The translations under genes and the position numbers were made by a program. The notes under the pieces are model-generated. The model was not told where the DNA came from, searched no databases, and saw only the letters and a list, made by a program, of their open reading frames with translations. 64,000 nt of DNA, taken from Ceratotherium simum simum (taxonomy: Eukaryota; Chordata; Mammalia; Perissodactyla; Rhinocerotidae). The stretch spans positions 3,078,796-3,142,795 of the forward strand of contig NW_004454207.1 of NCBI RefSeq assembly GCF_000283155.1. The letters run 5' to 3'. Below, piece by piece: positions 11,987-22,994 of the stretch (position 1 is its first letter; each line of letters begins with the position of its first letter).

Positions 11987-12634
11987 CAGGAGTTGGTCAA
12001 TTTTTCTGTTACGAGCCAGATAGTAAATATTTTAGGCTTTGAGGCCCATATGGTCTCTGTCACAACTACTCAACTCTGCCATTGTAGCACAAAAGCAGAT
12101 ATAGATAATAAACAAATGGGCAGGCTGTGTTCCAATAAAACCTTATTTATGGACACTAAAATTGAATTTCATATAATTTTCATGTGTCATGGAATATTAT
12201 TCTGTTTTATTTTTTTTTAACCATTTAATCATGTTAAAACCATTCTTGGGCCGGCCCCATGGCTTAGCAGTTAAGTGCGCACGCCCTGCTACTGGCGGCC
12301 CGGGTTCAGATCCCGGGCGTGCACTGACACACCGCTTCTCCGACCATGCTGAGGCCGCATCCCACATGCAGCAACTAGAAGGATGTGCAACTATGACATA
12401 CAACTATCTACTGGGGCTTTGGGGGAAAAAAAAAAAGGAGGAGGGTTGGCAATAGATGTTAGCTCAGGGCAGGTCTTCCTCAGCAAAAAGAGGAGGATTA
12501 GCATGGATGTTAGCTCAGGGCTGATCTTCCTCACAAAAAAAAAAAAAAAAAAAAAAACATTCTTAGCTCAAGAGTCATACGTAAACAAGCGACTGCCTGG
12601 ATTTGGCCCAAAGCAGGTAGTTTGCTGATCCCTG
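11987..12634 (-). mobile_element. hAT-type nonautonomous DNA transposon, split by an ERE
   Basis: The left part carries 'gagccagatagtaaatattt' and 'ttaggctttgaggcccatat', and the right part (after the SINE) 'ggatttggcccaaagcaggt' followed by 'agtttgctgatccctgg'. Together they form the familiar mammalian hAT-Charlie-like repeat whose other end reads 'ttggcaaact...gccc'. A second copy in opposite orientation lies at 40168-40382. It has no coding capacity. Confidence 0.72.
12248..12557 (+). mobile_element. ERE SINE inside the hAT-type element
   Basis: A full-length ERE with the longer internal body ('gcaactagaaggatgtgcaa', then 'ctatgacatacaactat') and the usual doubled tail units that contain 'gatgttagctcaggg'. 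It ends in about 20 A. A 7-bp duplication, cattctt, lies at 12241-12247 and 12558-12564. The internal body marks it as the same subfamily as the copy at 24551-24833. Confidence 0.93.
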
Positions 12635-12639
12635 GATTT

Positions 12640-12805
12640 GACTACTGATATTTTCTAGCTGAGGGACTTTTACTAAGTCATGTAACTTTCCTGAGACTTA
12701 GTTTCTTTATCTATGCAACTTGGGTTGTCAGATACACCTTAGAAGGTGGCTGAGGATTAAATGAATAAAATATGGAGAGATTCTGTGTAAACTGGAAAGC
12801 ACTTT
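12640..12805 (-). repeat. MIR SINE
   Basis: Antisense MIR order is visible: 'tttctagctgagggactttt', 'taactttcctgagacttagt', 'ttctttatctatgcaactt', 'gaggattaaatgaataaaat', then 'ggaaagcacttta'. Confidence 0.72.
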
Positions 12806-12809
12806 AAAA

Positions 12810-13935
12810 ATTAAATATTAATATATTTAAATACTATTATTAAATAATATATTTCTTGTTATATTTATACATTAGGTATTACACAAATGATCAGCCATAT
12901 TACCATTATCATATCATTTAAGAGAAACATAATAACAAAAATTGGCAATGGGGAGCCTGATGCAAAACTATCCTAAATAAAATGGAATTTCTTTTTGGTT
13001 TTTTTGACTGATTTTTAAAAAAATAAATTTGACATGTAATATTGTGTAATTTTGGAATTTCACTTTTACCAAAAGAAAGTTTCAATTTTGACTTTCCATG
13101 TTCCTGTTTTCTCTCTCTTCATTGGGTGGATAATGTGATGTCAGCAAAAGTGAAGGATGGGTAAAAATTGAGTTAAATTCCTGTTTGAAACCTCTTGCTC
13201 ATCTATTTAAGCTGCGTTTTCCTCCCTGAGAACTTTTAGGTGAGAAAGGACATCTGTTCTAGATGATTCAGACCTTTACTGGCCTCTAGGCGGAATGAGG
13301 TGATCTCTTCGTGCCTTTCTCCTGTCAGCGGTAGACATGACCAGTTACTAACTAAAATTAAATTGTTTACCACTGATGAGACCACTGCAAATATTGCTGC
13401 TCCTTATTTAATTTCTATTTGGGGAATATCCAAAGGGAAAAGTAAGCTCTTGTTCAAAATCTTTCACATCTTAATTTTTGAAAAGCTAGTTTTCAAGTTA
13501 TTAGAATTTGTATAGATGGAAACTTAACAGCCTCCTTCTTTACCTTCTGTTCTCTTAGTCCTGTAGCTATACAATGCCAACACAACCAATTAGGAGAAAA
13601 ATAAATTCAGTCCACAGGCTTATCTACTTACCCTAGAGTACCTAGGGCCTTGAACATTGTAGGAACTTAATAATATTAAGTTTGAAGGATGACTTTTAAT
13701 GAAGCAATTATTTCATACTGAATAAGCAATTTTGTAATCATGTGGACTCACAATTGGTGTCATTACTCTTTTCTTTGTCTTTGTTTTCTCCTCTCTTCAG
13801 CTATTGAAGCCATTTAAGCCAGAATCACTAGAACAGTTTTGCCATTTAAAATGGGCCTACAGGCCTTGGTCTCCTGCAAACAGTCTAGACAGAGGTGTAT
13901 ATGGAAGCCTCCAGTGAGAACTTCTTCAGTTGTTT
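12810..13935. other. Unassigned AT-rich sequence
   Basis: No element or gene recognised. The open frame at 13300-13515 shows no domain. Confidence 0.4.
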
Positions 13936-13941
13936 GTTGTA

Positions 13942-14139
13942 CAGTCATGTGCTGCATCACAACGACAGACTGCATGTATAATAGTGGTCCCATAAGATTA
14001 GTACCCTATGGCCTAGGTGTGTAGTAGGCTATACCATCTAGGTTTATATAAGTACGCTCTGTGATGTTAGCACAATGACAAAGTCGCCTAACAACACATT
14101 TCTCAGAACGTGTCCCCCTCGTTAAGCGACGCGTGACTG
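13942..14139. mobile_element. Tigger-like nonautonomous DNA element with TA duplication
   Basis: A 198-bp element begins CAGTCATGTGCTGCAT and ends AAGCGACGCGTGACTG, imperfect terminal inverted repeats of the pogo/Tigger group of Tc1-mariner elements. It is flanked on both sides by TA (13940-13941, 14140-14141), the target duplication of that group. The interior keeps 'gtgtgtagtaggctatacca' and 'tcgcctaacaacacatttct', as in known mammalian copies. Most of the parent transposon, including any transposase, is missing. Confidence 0.88.
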
Positions 14140-14383
14140 TACTATGTTGAGAAACCACATGGAAATGAAATCTCGATTTCAATGATTTTTCTTATTTTTA
14201 TATTGTTGTTGCTTTTCACAAGCCTTGCTGATATTGTTCTACAACTATAAAGTGGATTAAAGCTTTTTAAATGGCATAAATTCACTCTAGCCTTAGAGTT
14301 AGCATTTTTTTATACATGGCTCTAAAGTAGGAGTTTTGATAATGTGCATTTCTACCTCAGCTAATGCCATTCGAGACAGGATA

Positions 14384-14895
14384 CAGACAGTCCTTGACTT
14401 AGGATGGTTTGACTTAACAATTTTTCAACTTTATAATGGTGCAAAAGGGACACACATGCAGTAGAAACCGTACCTGGAATTTTGAATTATGTTCTTTTCC
14501 TCAGCAAGCAACATGTGGTACAATCCTCTCTCGTGATGCTGGGCAGTGGCAAGGAGCCACAGCTCCCAGTCAGCCCACAATCACGAGGGTAAGCAACAGA
14601 TACACTTACAACCACTCTGTACCCATCCAACTATTCTGTGTGTCACTTTCAGTACAGCATTCAGTCAATTACATGAGATATTCAACACTTTATTATAAAA
14701 TAGGCTTTGTGTTAGATGATTTTGCCCACCTGTAGGCTAATGTAAGTGTTCTGAGCACGTTTAAGATAAGGTAAGCTAGGTTAAGCTATGATGTTCAGCA
14801 GGTTAGGTGTGTTAAATGCATTTTCAACTTACAATATTTTCAACTTATGATGGGTTTATTGGGACGTAACCCCATCATAAGTCGAGGAAGATCTG
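14384..14895. mobile_element. Second Tigger-like DNA element with TA duplication
   Basis: A 512-bp element begins CAGACAGTCCTTGACTTAGG and ends with the inverted counterpart CATAAGTCGAGGAAGATCTG. TA flanks both ends (14382-14383, 14896-14897). The interior contains 'ttttcaacttacaatatttt' and 'gataaggtaagctaggttaa', typical of an old mammalian MER/Tigger element. It belongs to a different family from the copy 245 bp upstream. The 99-codon open frame inside (14436-14735) is not a gene. Confidence 0.87.
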
Positions 14896-15309
14896 TAATT
14901 AATCCTACAAGCAGTAACTGGTTAGTACAGGACTGATAAGAACCCTGGGAAACACTTTAAGGACAGATATTTGAGATTGAAGTAAATAAAGGGGGAAAAT
15001 GTTTCAGACTGTGTCAGACGCAGGTCTGCCTTTTAACAATATCAACATTAGACTGTTTATTGTAGTGCCCCCCAACCTGCCCTTACACTTCCCGGGGGGA
15101 GCCCCTGGACTGAGCATGGGTACAGTAAAACTCTCAAAAAGTGTTAGAATCTATTTCAATCCACCTTAATTTAAAATATATGAAAAGTGGTATAGATTAG
15201 ACCTCACTAGTTTGGGATTATCTTTCATGGAAGGTTAAGCCCATCCATGACAGCCATGGAGAATTCTCATCCGTGGGGACAAATAGTTCTTGACTCCTAC
15301 TGACCCAGC

Positions 15310-15400
15310 TTTTATTTGGAGCCAGGCTCTGTGCTAGGTGCTTTTCATTCAGTATCTACCCTTTACTCTTCACAGAAACCACTGCAAAAACAGGCTCATA
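15310..15400 (+). repeat. MIR SINE fragment (weak)
   Basis: The sequence 'agccaggctctgtgctaggt' followed by 'gctt...cattcagtatct' and 'tactcttcacagaaacc' fits the 5' half of MIR, but it is short. Confidence 0.42.
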
Positions 15401-15424
15401 TATGGAAGTTTGTTACATTGTTCT

Positions 15425-15828
15425 CTATATTTTTTAATTAGCATAATTAGCCAAAATATTCATCAATTGATGAATAACTAAACAAAATGTGGTATATCCA
15501 TATAATGGAATATTATTTAGCAATGAAAAGGAAAGAAGTACTGATGTGAGGTACAACATGAATGAACTTGAAAACCTTATGCTAAGTGAAAGAAGCCAGA
15601 CACTAAAGGTTACATATTGGTTGTCAGGGGATGGGGGGAAAGATGGGAATGGGATGTGACCGCTAATGGATATGGGGTTTCTTTTGGGGTGATGAAAATG
15701 TTCTAATATTGATTGTGGTAATGGTTGCATAACTCTGTGAATTACTTAAAATACATAAAATTGTACACTTTAAGTGTGTGAACAGTTTGGTATGTGAATT
15801 ATATCCCAATAAAGCTGTTATTAACAAA
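15425..15828 (+). mobile_element. LINE-1 3' end
   Basis: It starts in the ORF2 end ('tggtatatccatataatgga' then 'atattatttagcaatgaaaa') and runs through the 3' untranslated region ('gaaagaagccagacactaaa', 'attgtacactttaagtgtgt'). It ends with a polyadenylation signal AATAAA at 15808-15813 and a short A-containing tail. It is an older, 5'-truncated L1 in sense orientation. The antisense open frames across it (15434-15908) are not genes. Confidence 0.85.
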
Positions 15829-16204
15829 TAAGCAGACTGGGAGTGAGAGTTAGGGTTAGATGAGGAAGGGCTTGAACGCCATGGTAGGACATTGGACTCT
15901 ATTGTCATCCGTGGGCACCATCAATATTTTCAAAGAGTAGAGTCAATCAGATTTTTGTTTTAGAAAAACCACTGTTTTAGTGGCATGCATGACGGATGCG
16001 AGCCAGGAAAACCTGACACAGAGAGAGCAATGAGAATCTGCCATATTTGTGGAGATTTTATGAAAATATTAGTTTGTGTTTTGTTCTCATGGTATTTTTC
16101 CCTCCATATCAGGAAGGTAAACTCTCATCACTTCATTCGCCCAGAGAAAGATCTGTTGCAGGGCCAAGAGCAGAATTTATTCAGAGACAGCTCTCCAAAC
16201 AGTT

Positions 16205-16360
16205 CCACCTCCTTGTCAACACTTGGTGTTTTCTGTCTCTGGTTCTAGCCATCTGAGTGGGTGTGAAGTGGCATCTCACTGTGGTTTTGATTTGTATTTT
16301 TCTGATGATCAGTGATGCTGAGCATCTTTTCATGTGCTTACTGGCCATTTTATATCACCT
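16205..16360 (-). mobile_element. LINE-1 ORF2-region fragment, antisense
   Basis: The phrases 'gagtgggtgtgaagtggcat', 'ctcactgtggttttgatttg' and 'gatgctgagcatcttttcat' are the antisense of L1 ORF2, as at 59900-59980 and 25340-25410. Confidence 0.75.
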
Positions 16361-16403
16361 TTCCTCCTGCTGAAATGGCAGTTTTACAATAAGAGATTGA
16401 TTC

Positions 16404-16984
16404 TGAAACCAAGGGCCAACTGGCTTTAATTATACTCAGTTGTCTGTTTGCAAAAGTAGTTAGATAATGCATTACTAAAGCCCACGCTAGAGATAACATC
16501 ACTGATGCTTGGGTCACCACGGTAACGGGTGGAGTGCTTAAGTTTTTCAGGAACTGAGAGTCAACTCCTTGTCCAGTTCAGGCTGGTTAAGACCACCAAC
16601 TCATCAACTGGGCCTGCGTGGATGACCAATAGGTGACACTTTGATGTCAAGGAGCCAAAAACTCCACCCTCAGATCATGATAACACTACCATTTTGTGAA
16701 TATGCATCCTATGAAAAGCCATGAAGCTTAACGACACTTGCACAGATCAGCAATTGCCTCACTTCTCCTCTCCTCCGACCATCTATTCCCACACTTCAGG
16801 CCACCCAGCCCCTTTATCCCATAAATATCCCTAATCCCCATTTTTCAGGGATGCAGATTTGAGATTTGTTCTCCTGTCTCCTCACTTGGCTGCCATGTGA
16901 ATAAACCTTTGCTCTGCTGCAAACTCATCATCTCTGTGCTTGGCATAATCGTGCAGCAGGCAAAACGAACCTGGTTCAGTAACA
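16404..16984 (+). mobile_element. Solo ERV1-type LTR, family C (copy 1)
   Basis: The element starts TGAAACC and ends TAACA. It is flanked by a perfect 4-bp duplication ATTC (16400-16403, 16985-16988). It carries a TATA-like ATAAATA at 16821 and a polyadenylation signal AATAAA at 16900-16905, followed by a terminal segment typical of R-U5. No internal viral sequence adjoins it, so it is a solo LTR. The second copy, on the minus strand at 40979-41558, allows the ends to be set by comparison. Confidence 0.83.
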
Positions 16985-17019
16985 ATTCCTTTGCTCTCTC
17001 AAAGTAGAAATGTATAAAC

Positions 17020-17440
17020 CTAACGGTTCTTAAGCCAGGCAATTTTGCCCCCCAAGAAGGGTTGCCAGATAAAATACAGATGCCCACTTAAATTTGAATT
17101 TCAAATAAATGGCAAATAATTTTTCAGCATGCATATGTTCCAAATATTGCATGGGACATATGTATACTAAAAAATTATTAATTGTTTATCTGACATTCAA
17201 ATTGAACTGTGCAGCTGTATTTTTATTTGCTAAATCTGGCAACTTTAACCCAAGAAGATATTTAGCAATGTCTGGAGACATTTTTGGTTGTCACAACTCA
17301 GAGAGGGCTGGGGGCAGGGGTAGTAGGCAATAGAGGCCAGGTTTGCTGCTAAACATCCCACAGTGCACAGGAAAGTTCCTCATGATAAAGAATGATTTCA
17401 GCCCCAAACATGAGTAGCTTAGAGGTTGTATAACCCTGCC
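17020..17440 (+). mobile_element. MER20 (hAT-Charlie), split by a palindromic element
   Basis: Left and right parts carry the MER20 phrases 'aattttgcccccc', 'gcaatgtctggagacatttt', 'tggttgtcacaact' and 'gctgctaaacatcccacagt'. The copy at 44800-45016 shows them uninterrupted. The element is cut at 17059/17249 by a 189-bp palindromic insertion. Confidence 0.84.
17060..17248. mobile_element. Palindromic MITE-like element inside MER20
   Basis: The insert begins GGTTGCCAGATAAAATACAG and its other end is the inverse, TTGCTAAATCTGGCAAC. The two arms, about 90 bp each, pair over most of their length, so the element is nearly one large hairpin. A direct duplication cccaagaag (17051-17059, 17249-17257) flanks it, close to the 8 bp expected for hAT-type insertion. 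There is no coding capacity. The general repeat is familiar from other mammals but I cannot name it. Confidence 0.78.
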
Positions 17441-17444
17441 TTAA

Positions 17445-19570
17445 CCATATAACGTGAACTGCCTCTGTGAGATGAAGAGAGGAAGGGAGGCCCTCTGGAA
17501 AAAAAGAATCAGAGGGGAAGTCTGGAGTGAATAGGTGGGGGATTCAATTAAATTAGCTCCCTTTTCAATGAGGACTGAGATCTGTGTTGGCTGCTCCGCC
17601 CAAGAGTCCAGCAACAGGAACCCTCTGCAGCCTGCAGGGCAGGAAGGGCGGGACCCACTCGACCTTCAGAGAAGCTATTATCAAACAGACAGAGCCCCAA
17701 ACGGCATCATGATCTGCATCTGGCTCCTGCTGCTGCAAACCAGAGCAGAGCCTCACCTCCAGAGCCCGGAAGGACCTGAGCCCACAACCATGGGCACCAT
17801 CAGCACAGCCACCCACCCTCACCCCCAAACCCTGGCCCACAGGGATAACAAGGCCTCCCAGTGGCTCTGTTCACATGAAATGAACAAGTTTGGCTTGAAC
17901 AGCAGACAAGCTGAATGAAAGATTGCTTCCCACTCCAGTCAGAACAGCTGACACTGTACCTTTGGCCATTGTCCCTCAATTTTCTTTTCTCTTACCCCAA
18001 CGTACATTAGAGTGGGTGCTGAGATAGCATTTATCAAATTCCTGTGTTTGTGGATCACTTTCAGTAACATCATCATGAATGTCAGCTTCTAGTCCCTCAG
18101 AGAGCAAAGATGAGACGTTGATAGACTTGATTAACCCAAAACCCCAGCACACAAGTTCCTAGAATATTCCTTCTTAAACACTGCCTCTGCTTGACGCTTT
18201 ATCTTTATTTACCATTATTATGCAATATCTACATAGTAAACTGGTTCATGCGAGGAATTCTGAGTGCAGGGAAATGAGCAATTCCATAATTCACAGGGCT
18301 CTTCCTCAACTGTATGAAGTTGCCTCAAGCAATTCCGTCAGAAATAATTCAATTGCTTAGAGCCATCTTCAAACTCCAAGATGTCATACGATTGTTTCCT
18401 TCCAGCAACACAAACAAGCACAAGGCTCATCCATCTAGAAAGTGCTCACTACCACTCGTGCTATAGAAATTCTTTTGAGTGATCTGTACTTTTATTGTAC
18501 CTGTGTCTGTGGCCATGTTTCATTAGGATGTTTGGCTTTTGTTTCACAAATCTGTCCCAGAAAGTAAAGAAGATATCCAAGATGATAAATGTGTTTTAAA
18601 AAATGAGTATCACATTAAATTGCTATCCATGAATTGAAGAATAATTGGTGCTGCACATATATTTTTTTTAAGAAAATAATTCATAATTTCTCTCTTTTAA
18701 GTTTGCTTTTTTTTTTCCTTCTACTACACAATTTTTACTCCTGGCTGCCTTAGAGGTCCTAGGTTTCTATGGTATATTTGGACGACAAGTTGAGGGTCCA
18801 AGAGGAATCTGAAAAGGCAAAATTTAAAAATAAATAATATTGTACTATGCAGAAAAGTAGAGCTCTGCTCTGTAGAGCTGCTCTTCAGAAGGAGACGATT
18901 TTTTTCTAGAGAAGGGAACTTTCGATGGGGCATGAAAATCGTTACATAAATCAACTGTCTCCACTCCCACTGGTTTTTCCTTCGTGACAGCTGCACCTGC
19001 TGGGTGGAAAGGTGATGCTCAGTCAACTTGTACAGAGATTGTATTACAGAGCCACATGTGCACGGTGGGCTTTGTGGTCCTGCACCATCACTTACCTTGG
19101 CAATAACTTTCTACTCCACGTGAACTCTGCATCCCCTATACCACTGCTTTAGGGTTTGCCAAAACTAGGAATACTCCTCATTTGCCCAGATGGCACCTTC
19201 CTTTTATTGCAATGAGATGAAAAATACCAGATACCTGGAGACAGTTTGTTGTCCCTTTATCCCCCATCACAGGAAGGGCCACGAGTATGAAGGGATTACC
19301 CAAGCTGCTCTTGCCTCTGCCTGAAGGTGGAATTCTTCCCAGCTTGAAGGATCCTGGGACCCAGAGGGGATGGCCTCCTCCACACAGGAGCTGAGGACAG
19401 GGCTGGCCAACATCCACAAGCAGGTCTGGGGCCCCAGCTAGGCTCATGTTCCAAAGGCCAGGGGCGGAGGCTCTCCTTCTGTTATTCCTGGGGTCCATAG
19501 GTAGACAGATTATTTTGGTTAGGTTGTTTGCCTTTCCATAGACCTTAGGTCAGTAACCACACAAATCAAT
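17445..19570. other. Unassigned sequence
   Basis: No element recognised. The 127-codon open frame at 17535-17918 (plus) lies in a GC-rich patch but shows no domain, signal or splice context. The antisense frame at 19178-19498 is likewise anonymous. Confidence 0.4.
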
Positions 19571-19578
19571 CCTAGTGC

Positions 19579-20118
19579 TGTAGGGGAGGAAGGCATACTC
19601 CTCTACCCTCTAGGTCCTTCTGGCTGATCTAAAAATTAAATTGACATGAGACAGAATAACAGGAGAAAATCAAACCGAGTTTAATAACATGTATATCTGG
19701 GAGAAACCCAGGAAAACTGAGGAACTCACTAAAATGGCTGAAGCCACCACGTTAAATACCATCTTCAGCTAAAGACAAAAGAAGATATTGGGGGTAGTGG
19801 TTTGGGCCTTCAACGGGGAGGAAGGCAATTCACATAGAGATGGCAAAGTAAATGTTTGGTAAACAAATGTTTGCCATACCTTGTAAAGACAACAGGACAT
19901 GGAGAGGACTTGAATTAAATGGGCTTTACAAGGTTCCTCCCTCCCTGTCTACCATTATAGTTATCTGTGGTGATAGCTCCTTCCTGAAACCGGCCTTTTA
20001 TCTTAAATTCTTTTAGGCAATTAGGGGGAAGGTCAAAGTTTTTTTCTGAGTATTTTGTTTTTAAAGACAGTCAAGCCAAAGAGACACATTTTGGAGTGGC
20101 CGATTCTGATCCCCCATA
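19579..20118 (-). mobile_element. Solo ERV1-type LTR, family A (copy 2)
   Basis: It is collinear with copy 1 (4170-4934) without that copy's SINE, and shares its subfamily-specific middle ('ggtttgggccttcaacgggg', 'gcaaagtaaatgtttggtaa'-like). The plus-strand start TGTAGGGGAGG and the end at GATCCCCCAT are clear. The exact right edge and a 4-bp duplication are not, because of decay near 20115-20122. Confidence 0.8.
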
Positions 20119-20124
20119 GCACAC

Positions 20125-21435
20125 ACTGGAATCTACCGTGCTGGGAAAGCAGTTCTTGACCCTCTCCATCCCAGCAAGCCAGGCATATCGATGTTTTGTA
20201 ATTTTAATTTGAGTACCACCTCCAAGTTTCCAACTCCGTCCCTGAGCACAAAACCACCTGCTTGGGTTGGAATCTGTTTTCTCCTTTTATTCCTCCCCCT
20301 TCCACCTGCAGAGAGCAGAAATAAACGTCTCTCGTCTGTAAAAGATTCTGCCTTGACTGGACCTAAACTTGCTACCTTTGTATAACAAAAGAAGGGGAAA
20401 GGAAAAATGATTGTGCATTTTAAAAGCCTGGTGAAGACAGGAGGCGCTGTAGGGAGAAGGGGCTCTGCCTCAGCCCCCAGCCCCAGCCCACCCACTCCCG
20501 GAGAGCAGCTGTCTGACAGCAAGCAGGGCGGATAGAAAATGAGATGGTGACAAGAGTGTGGAGGAGGCAATTGGGGAGATCAGTTCCGCTGAGACAGGCT
20601 CTAAAGCGAACCCCCTGGAGCAGCGCTGCTCTCATCTGCAGGATGGCCCCCGAGTCCACTCTGACTGAACATGGTGGCCGAGGATCTGCACCCTGCCCAG
20701 TGTGTCCTTGTGCGTAAAGCGCCTTACTCTTCACAACAGGCAGTGATCAGACAAGGGCTGTGTGTGCATTTAAAGAAGGCCAGGCTTCAAAGGCAGCCTC
20801 AACAAAGCATTATTTTTGGAACATGATTAGGAATCTTCTTCAACTGCCCAATTTCCTGTTTCCTTCTAATCAACCTCTTAAAAGACAGGACTGTATTCTT
20901 AAGACAGAGTGGTAAAAGCACACAGAATTCCAGGAGAGACAGCACAATCATTGTCAGGAAGGCTTAAGGAATAGAAAGAAAATGCAGGGGATAGCCTCTG
21001 TTTTGACAGGTGCCAGGGGTCAGAGGTCATTTAGGACAAAACTTCACACTCATTGGAGTAAATGTACTGAGCATATAGGAATGTGGAAACAAAAGCCACC
21101 ACCAAGCATTTGCTGTAATGACCATACTTATCCAGTTTGTCATGACAGACCATAACAAGGAAAGAAGAATTTAGTACACGCTCAGTAGGGACATAGATCT
21201 GAAGCCGTGTGCACTCTAAATAGAAACAGAAAAGATACGATGATCCAAAAGTAATATTCTAGCCGAGGAGGCAAGATTAAAAGAAACAAGCACACACAAT
21301 AACAATACATATAAATGTGTACGTGATCATTTGCTGTTGGCAAGGTCCTTGGGACTCAACATACAAAGATCCACTTCTTGAAGAAGAAACTGGGACATTT
21401 TTAGTTCTCTTTTACCTTGAAGGTGTAACAGGATG
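20125..21435. other. Unassigned, partly GC-rich sequence
   Basis: Includes the GC-rich block 20430-20700 and open frames 20133-20570 (minus, 145 codons) and 20420-20734 (minus). Their proline, glycine and arginine content follows base composition, and no domain is visible. No CpG-island promoter could be argued. Confidence 0.35.
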
Positions 21436-21440
21436 CAAAT

Positions 21441-21666
21441 AACTGGTGAGGGAAAGTGCTCAAAGGTGACAGAGAGTGGCCTCTTTGTTGTAAGGATTCA
21501 CTGTGCCCCGCCAGTGTGTGGAAGAGGGAATGGAGGTTGGTTCATCTCTGGAGTTGGTTAGGCAAAGTGTCTTACTAGACCTTCGGCGGCATTCAAAGCA
21601 GAGCCGGCTTTGGGGCAAGTTGTGAAGAAATTTGCTCAGATGATTTTGATGTGCCCGTTCTTGCAG
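21441..21666 (+). repeat. Inverted repeat, left arm
   Basis: This arm is the reverse complement of 22399-22620 over almost its entire length, with a few percent to roughly ten percent differences by eye. It starts 'ggtgagggaaagtgctcaaa' and contains 'gcctctttgttgtaaggatt' and 'ctggagttggttaggcaaag'. The family is not recognised, and no coding content is evident despite a short open frame on each arm. Confidence 0.85.
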
Positions 21667-21839
21667 ACTTTTCTCTCCACTCACGGATACTCACAGCGCT
21701 CAGGTTCCTTCAGCTTCCCGCCGCCTTCCACCAAATTGCCGCACCCAGGACAGTGCTCACCACCCCAATGCTTCTAGACCCCATTCCAGTGCACAGGATT
21801 TTAAGACCTGAGGGTACAGAATTTTAAAAAGTAATGAAG

Positions 21840-22064
21840 TGTGGCCGGCCAGTGGCATAGCAGTTAAGTGCGTGCGCAGGTTCGCATCCTGGGCGCGCAC
21901 TGACGCACCGCTTGTCAGGCCATGCTGTGGCAGAGTCCCATGTAAAGCAGAGGAAGATGGGCACGGATATTAGCCCAGGGCCAGTCTTCCTCAGCAAAAA
22001 GGGGAGGATTGGCATCGGATGTTAGCTCAGGGCTAGTCATCCTCACAAAAAAAAAAAAAAAAAA
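21840..22064 (+). mobile_element. ERE SINE in the inverted-repeat spacer
   Basis: An ERE lacking part of the head-to-body junction ('gtgcgtgcgcaggttcgcat' is shortened). It retains the tail pair and ends in 18 or more A. A 13-bp duplication aaaaagtaatgaa occurs at 21826-21838 and again at the end of the A tail (to 22072). Confidence 0.92.
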
Positions 22065-22398
22065 GTAATGAAATAATGTAAGTGAAGAAGTATGAGCATC
22101 CAGAATGGACTTCCTTGAAATGTACTGACTTTTAATCAATCGCCATTGACTATTCACTACATAGAGAGCCCAGCCCTTCTGTGTGGAAGAGCTACACCAA
22201 GAGAAAAGGAAACCCTTCTTGCCTTTGGCAGCTTACATTCTAAGCAAATTTGAAATGCACCAGCGCTGTCTAATTCACCTTTAGGAGGAACAACAAATCA
22301 GGAAGCACGCAAGAGGGAAAGCAGCCATTTCCAAATGCCTTTTGCTACCAACCAGCCTCTGATTGGTAGGAAATTTCTAGGATTATTGAGGTTTTCCT

Positions 22399-22620
22399 TG
22401 TAAGAATGGGGACATCAAAATCATCTGAGCAAATTTCTTCACAACTTGCCCCAAAGCTGGCCCTGCTTTGAGTGCCGCCGAGCTCTGGTAAGACACTTTG
22501 CCTAACCAACTCCAGAGACGAACCAACCTCCATACCCTCTTCCACACACCGGCGGGGCATGCTGAATCCTTACAACAAAGAGGCCACTCTGTCACCTTCG
22601 AGCACTTTCCCTCACCAATT
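22399..22620 (-). repeat. Inverted repeat, right arm
   Basis: Reverse complement of the left arm (21441-21666). It ends 'gagcactttccctcacca'. The 730-bp spacer between arms holds an ERE and otherwise unassigned sequence. Confidence 0.85.
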
Positions 22621-22696
22621 GGGCTGCATACTTACCTCCTATCAGTTGTCTTTGTTCCCAAACATCTTTATGCCAGTTGTGCTTGGAACTATAATT

Positions 22697-22990
22697 CTGT
22701 AATTTTTTTCCAGCTTTATTGAGGTATGATTGACAAATAAAAATTGTATATGTGTAGGTTGTACAATGTGATTTTTTCCAAAGGTGTACAACATGATGAT
22801 TTAATATATGTATACATTGTGAAATGATTATAGTCAAGCTAATTAACACAACCATCACCTCACATAGTTACCTTTTTGTGTGTGTTTGTGGTGGGAACAC
22901 TTAAGATCTACTCTCTTAGCAAACTGCAAGTATACAACACTATCATTTGTAATTTTATGAAAAGTGAGATGAGTGTGATTGTTTTCACCC
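22697..22990 (-). mobile_element. LINE-1 3' UTR, antisense
   Basis: Phrases 'cagctttattgaggtatgat', 'ggtgtacaacatgatgattt' and 'ttgtgaaatgattatagtca' are the antisense 3' untranslated region of an older L1. The same segment is seen at 59050-59160. Confidence 0.82.
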
Positions 22991-22994
22991 CACA

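Noticed and set aside
14436..14735. 99-codon frame, possible small protein
   Set aside because: It falls wholly inside a Tigger-like DNA element of noncoding type.
17535..17918. 127-codon plus-strand frame
   Set aside because: No recognisable domain, signal peptide or conserved motif, and the opposite strand is also open, as expected for GC-rich noncoding DNA.
4170..20118. LTR copies 1 and 2 as the two ends of one 16-kb provirus
   Set aside because: Copy 1 has its own perfect 4-bp duplication at both edges, and the sequence between shows no gag, pol or env.
20133..20570. 145-codon minus-strand frame
   Set aside because: GC-rich composition explains the absence of stops. No domain, no splice context and low-complexity proline, glycine and arginine content.
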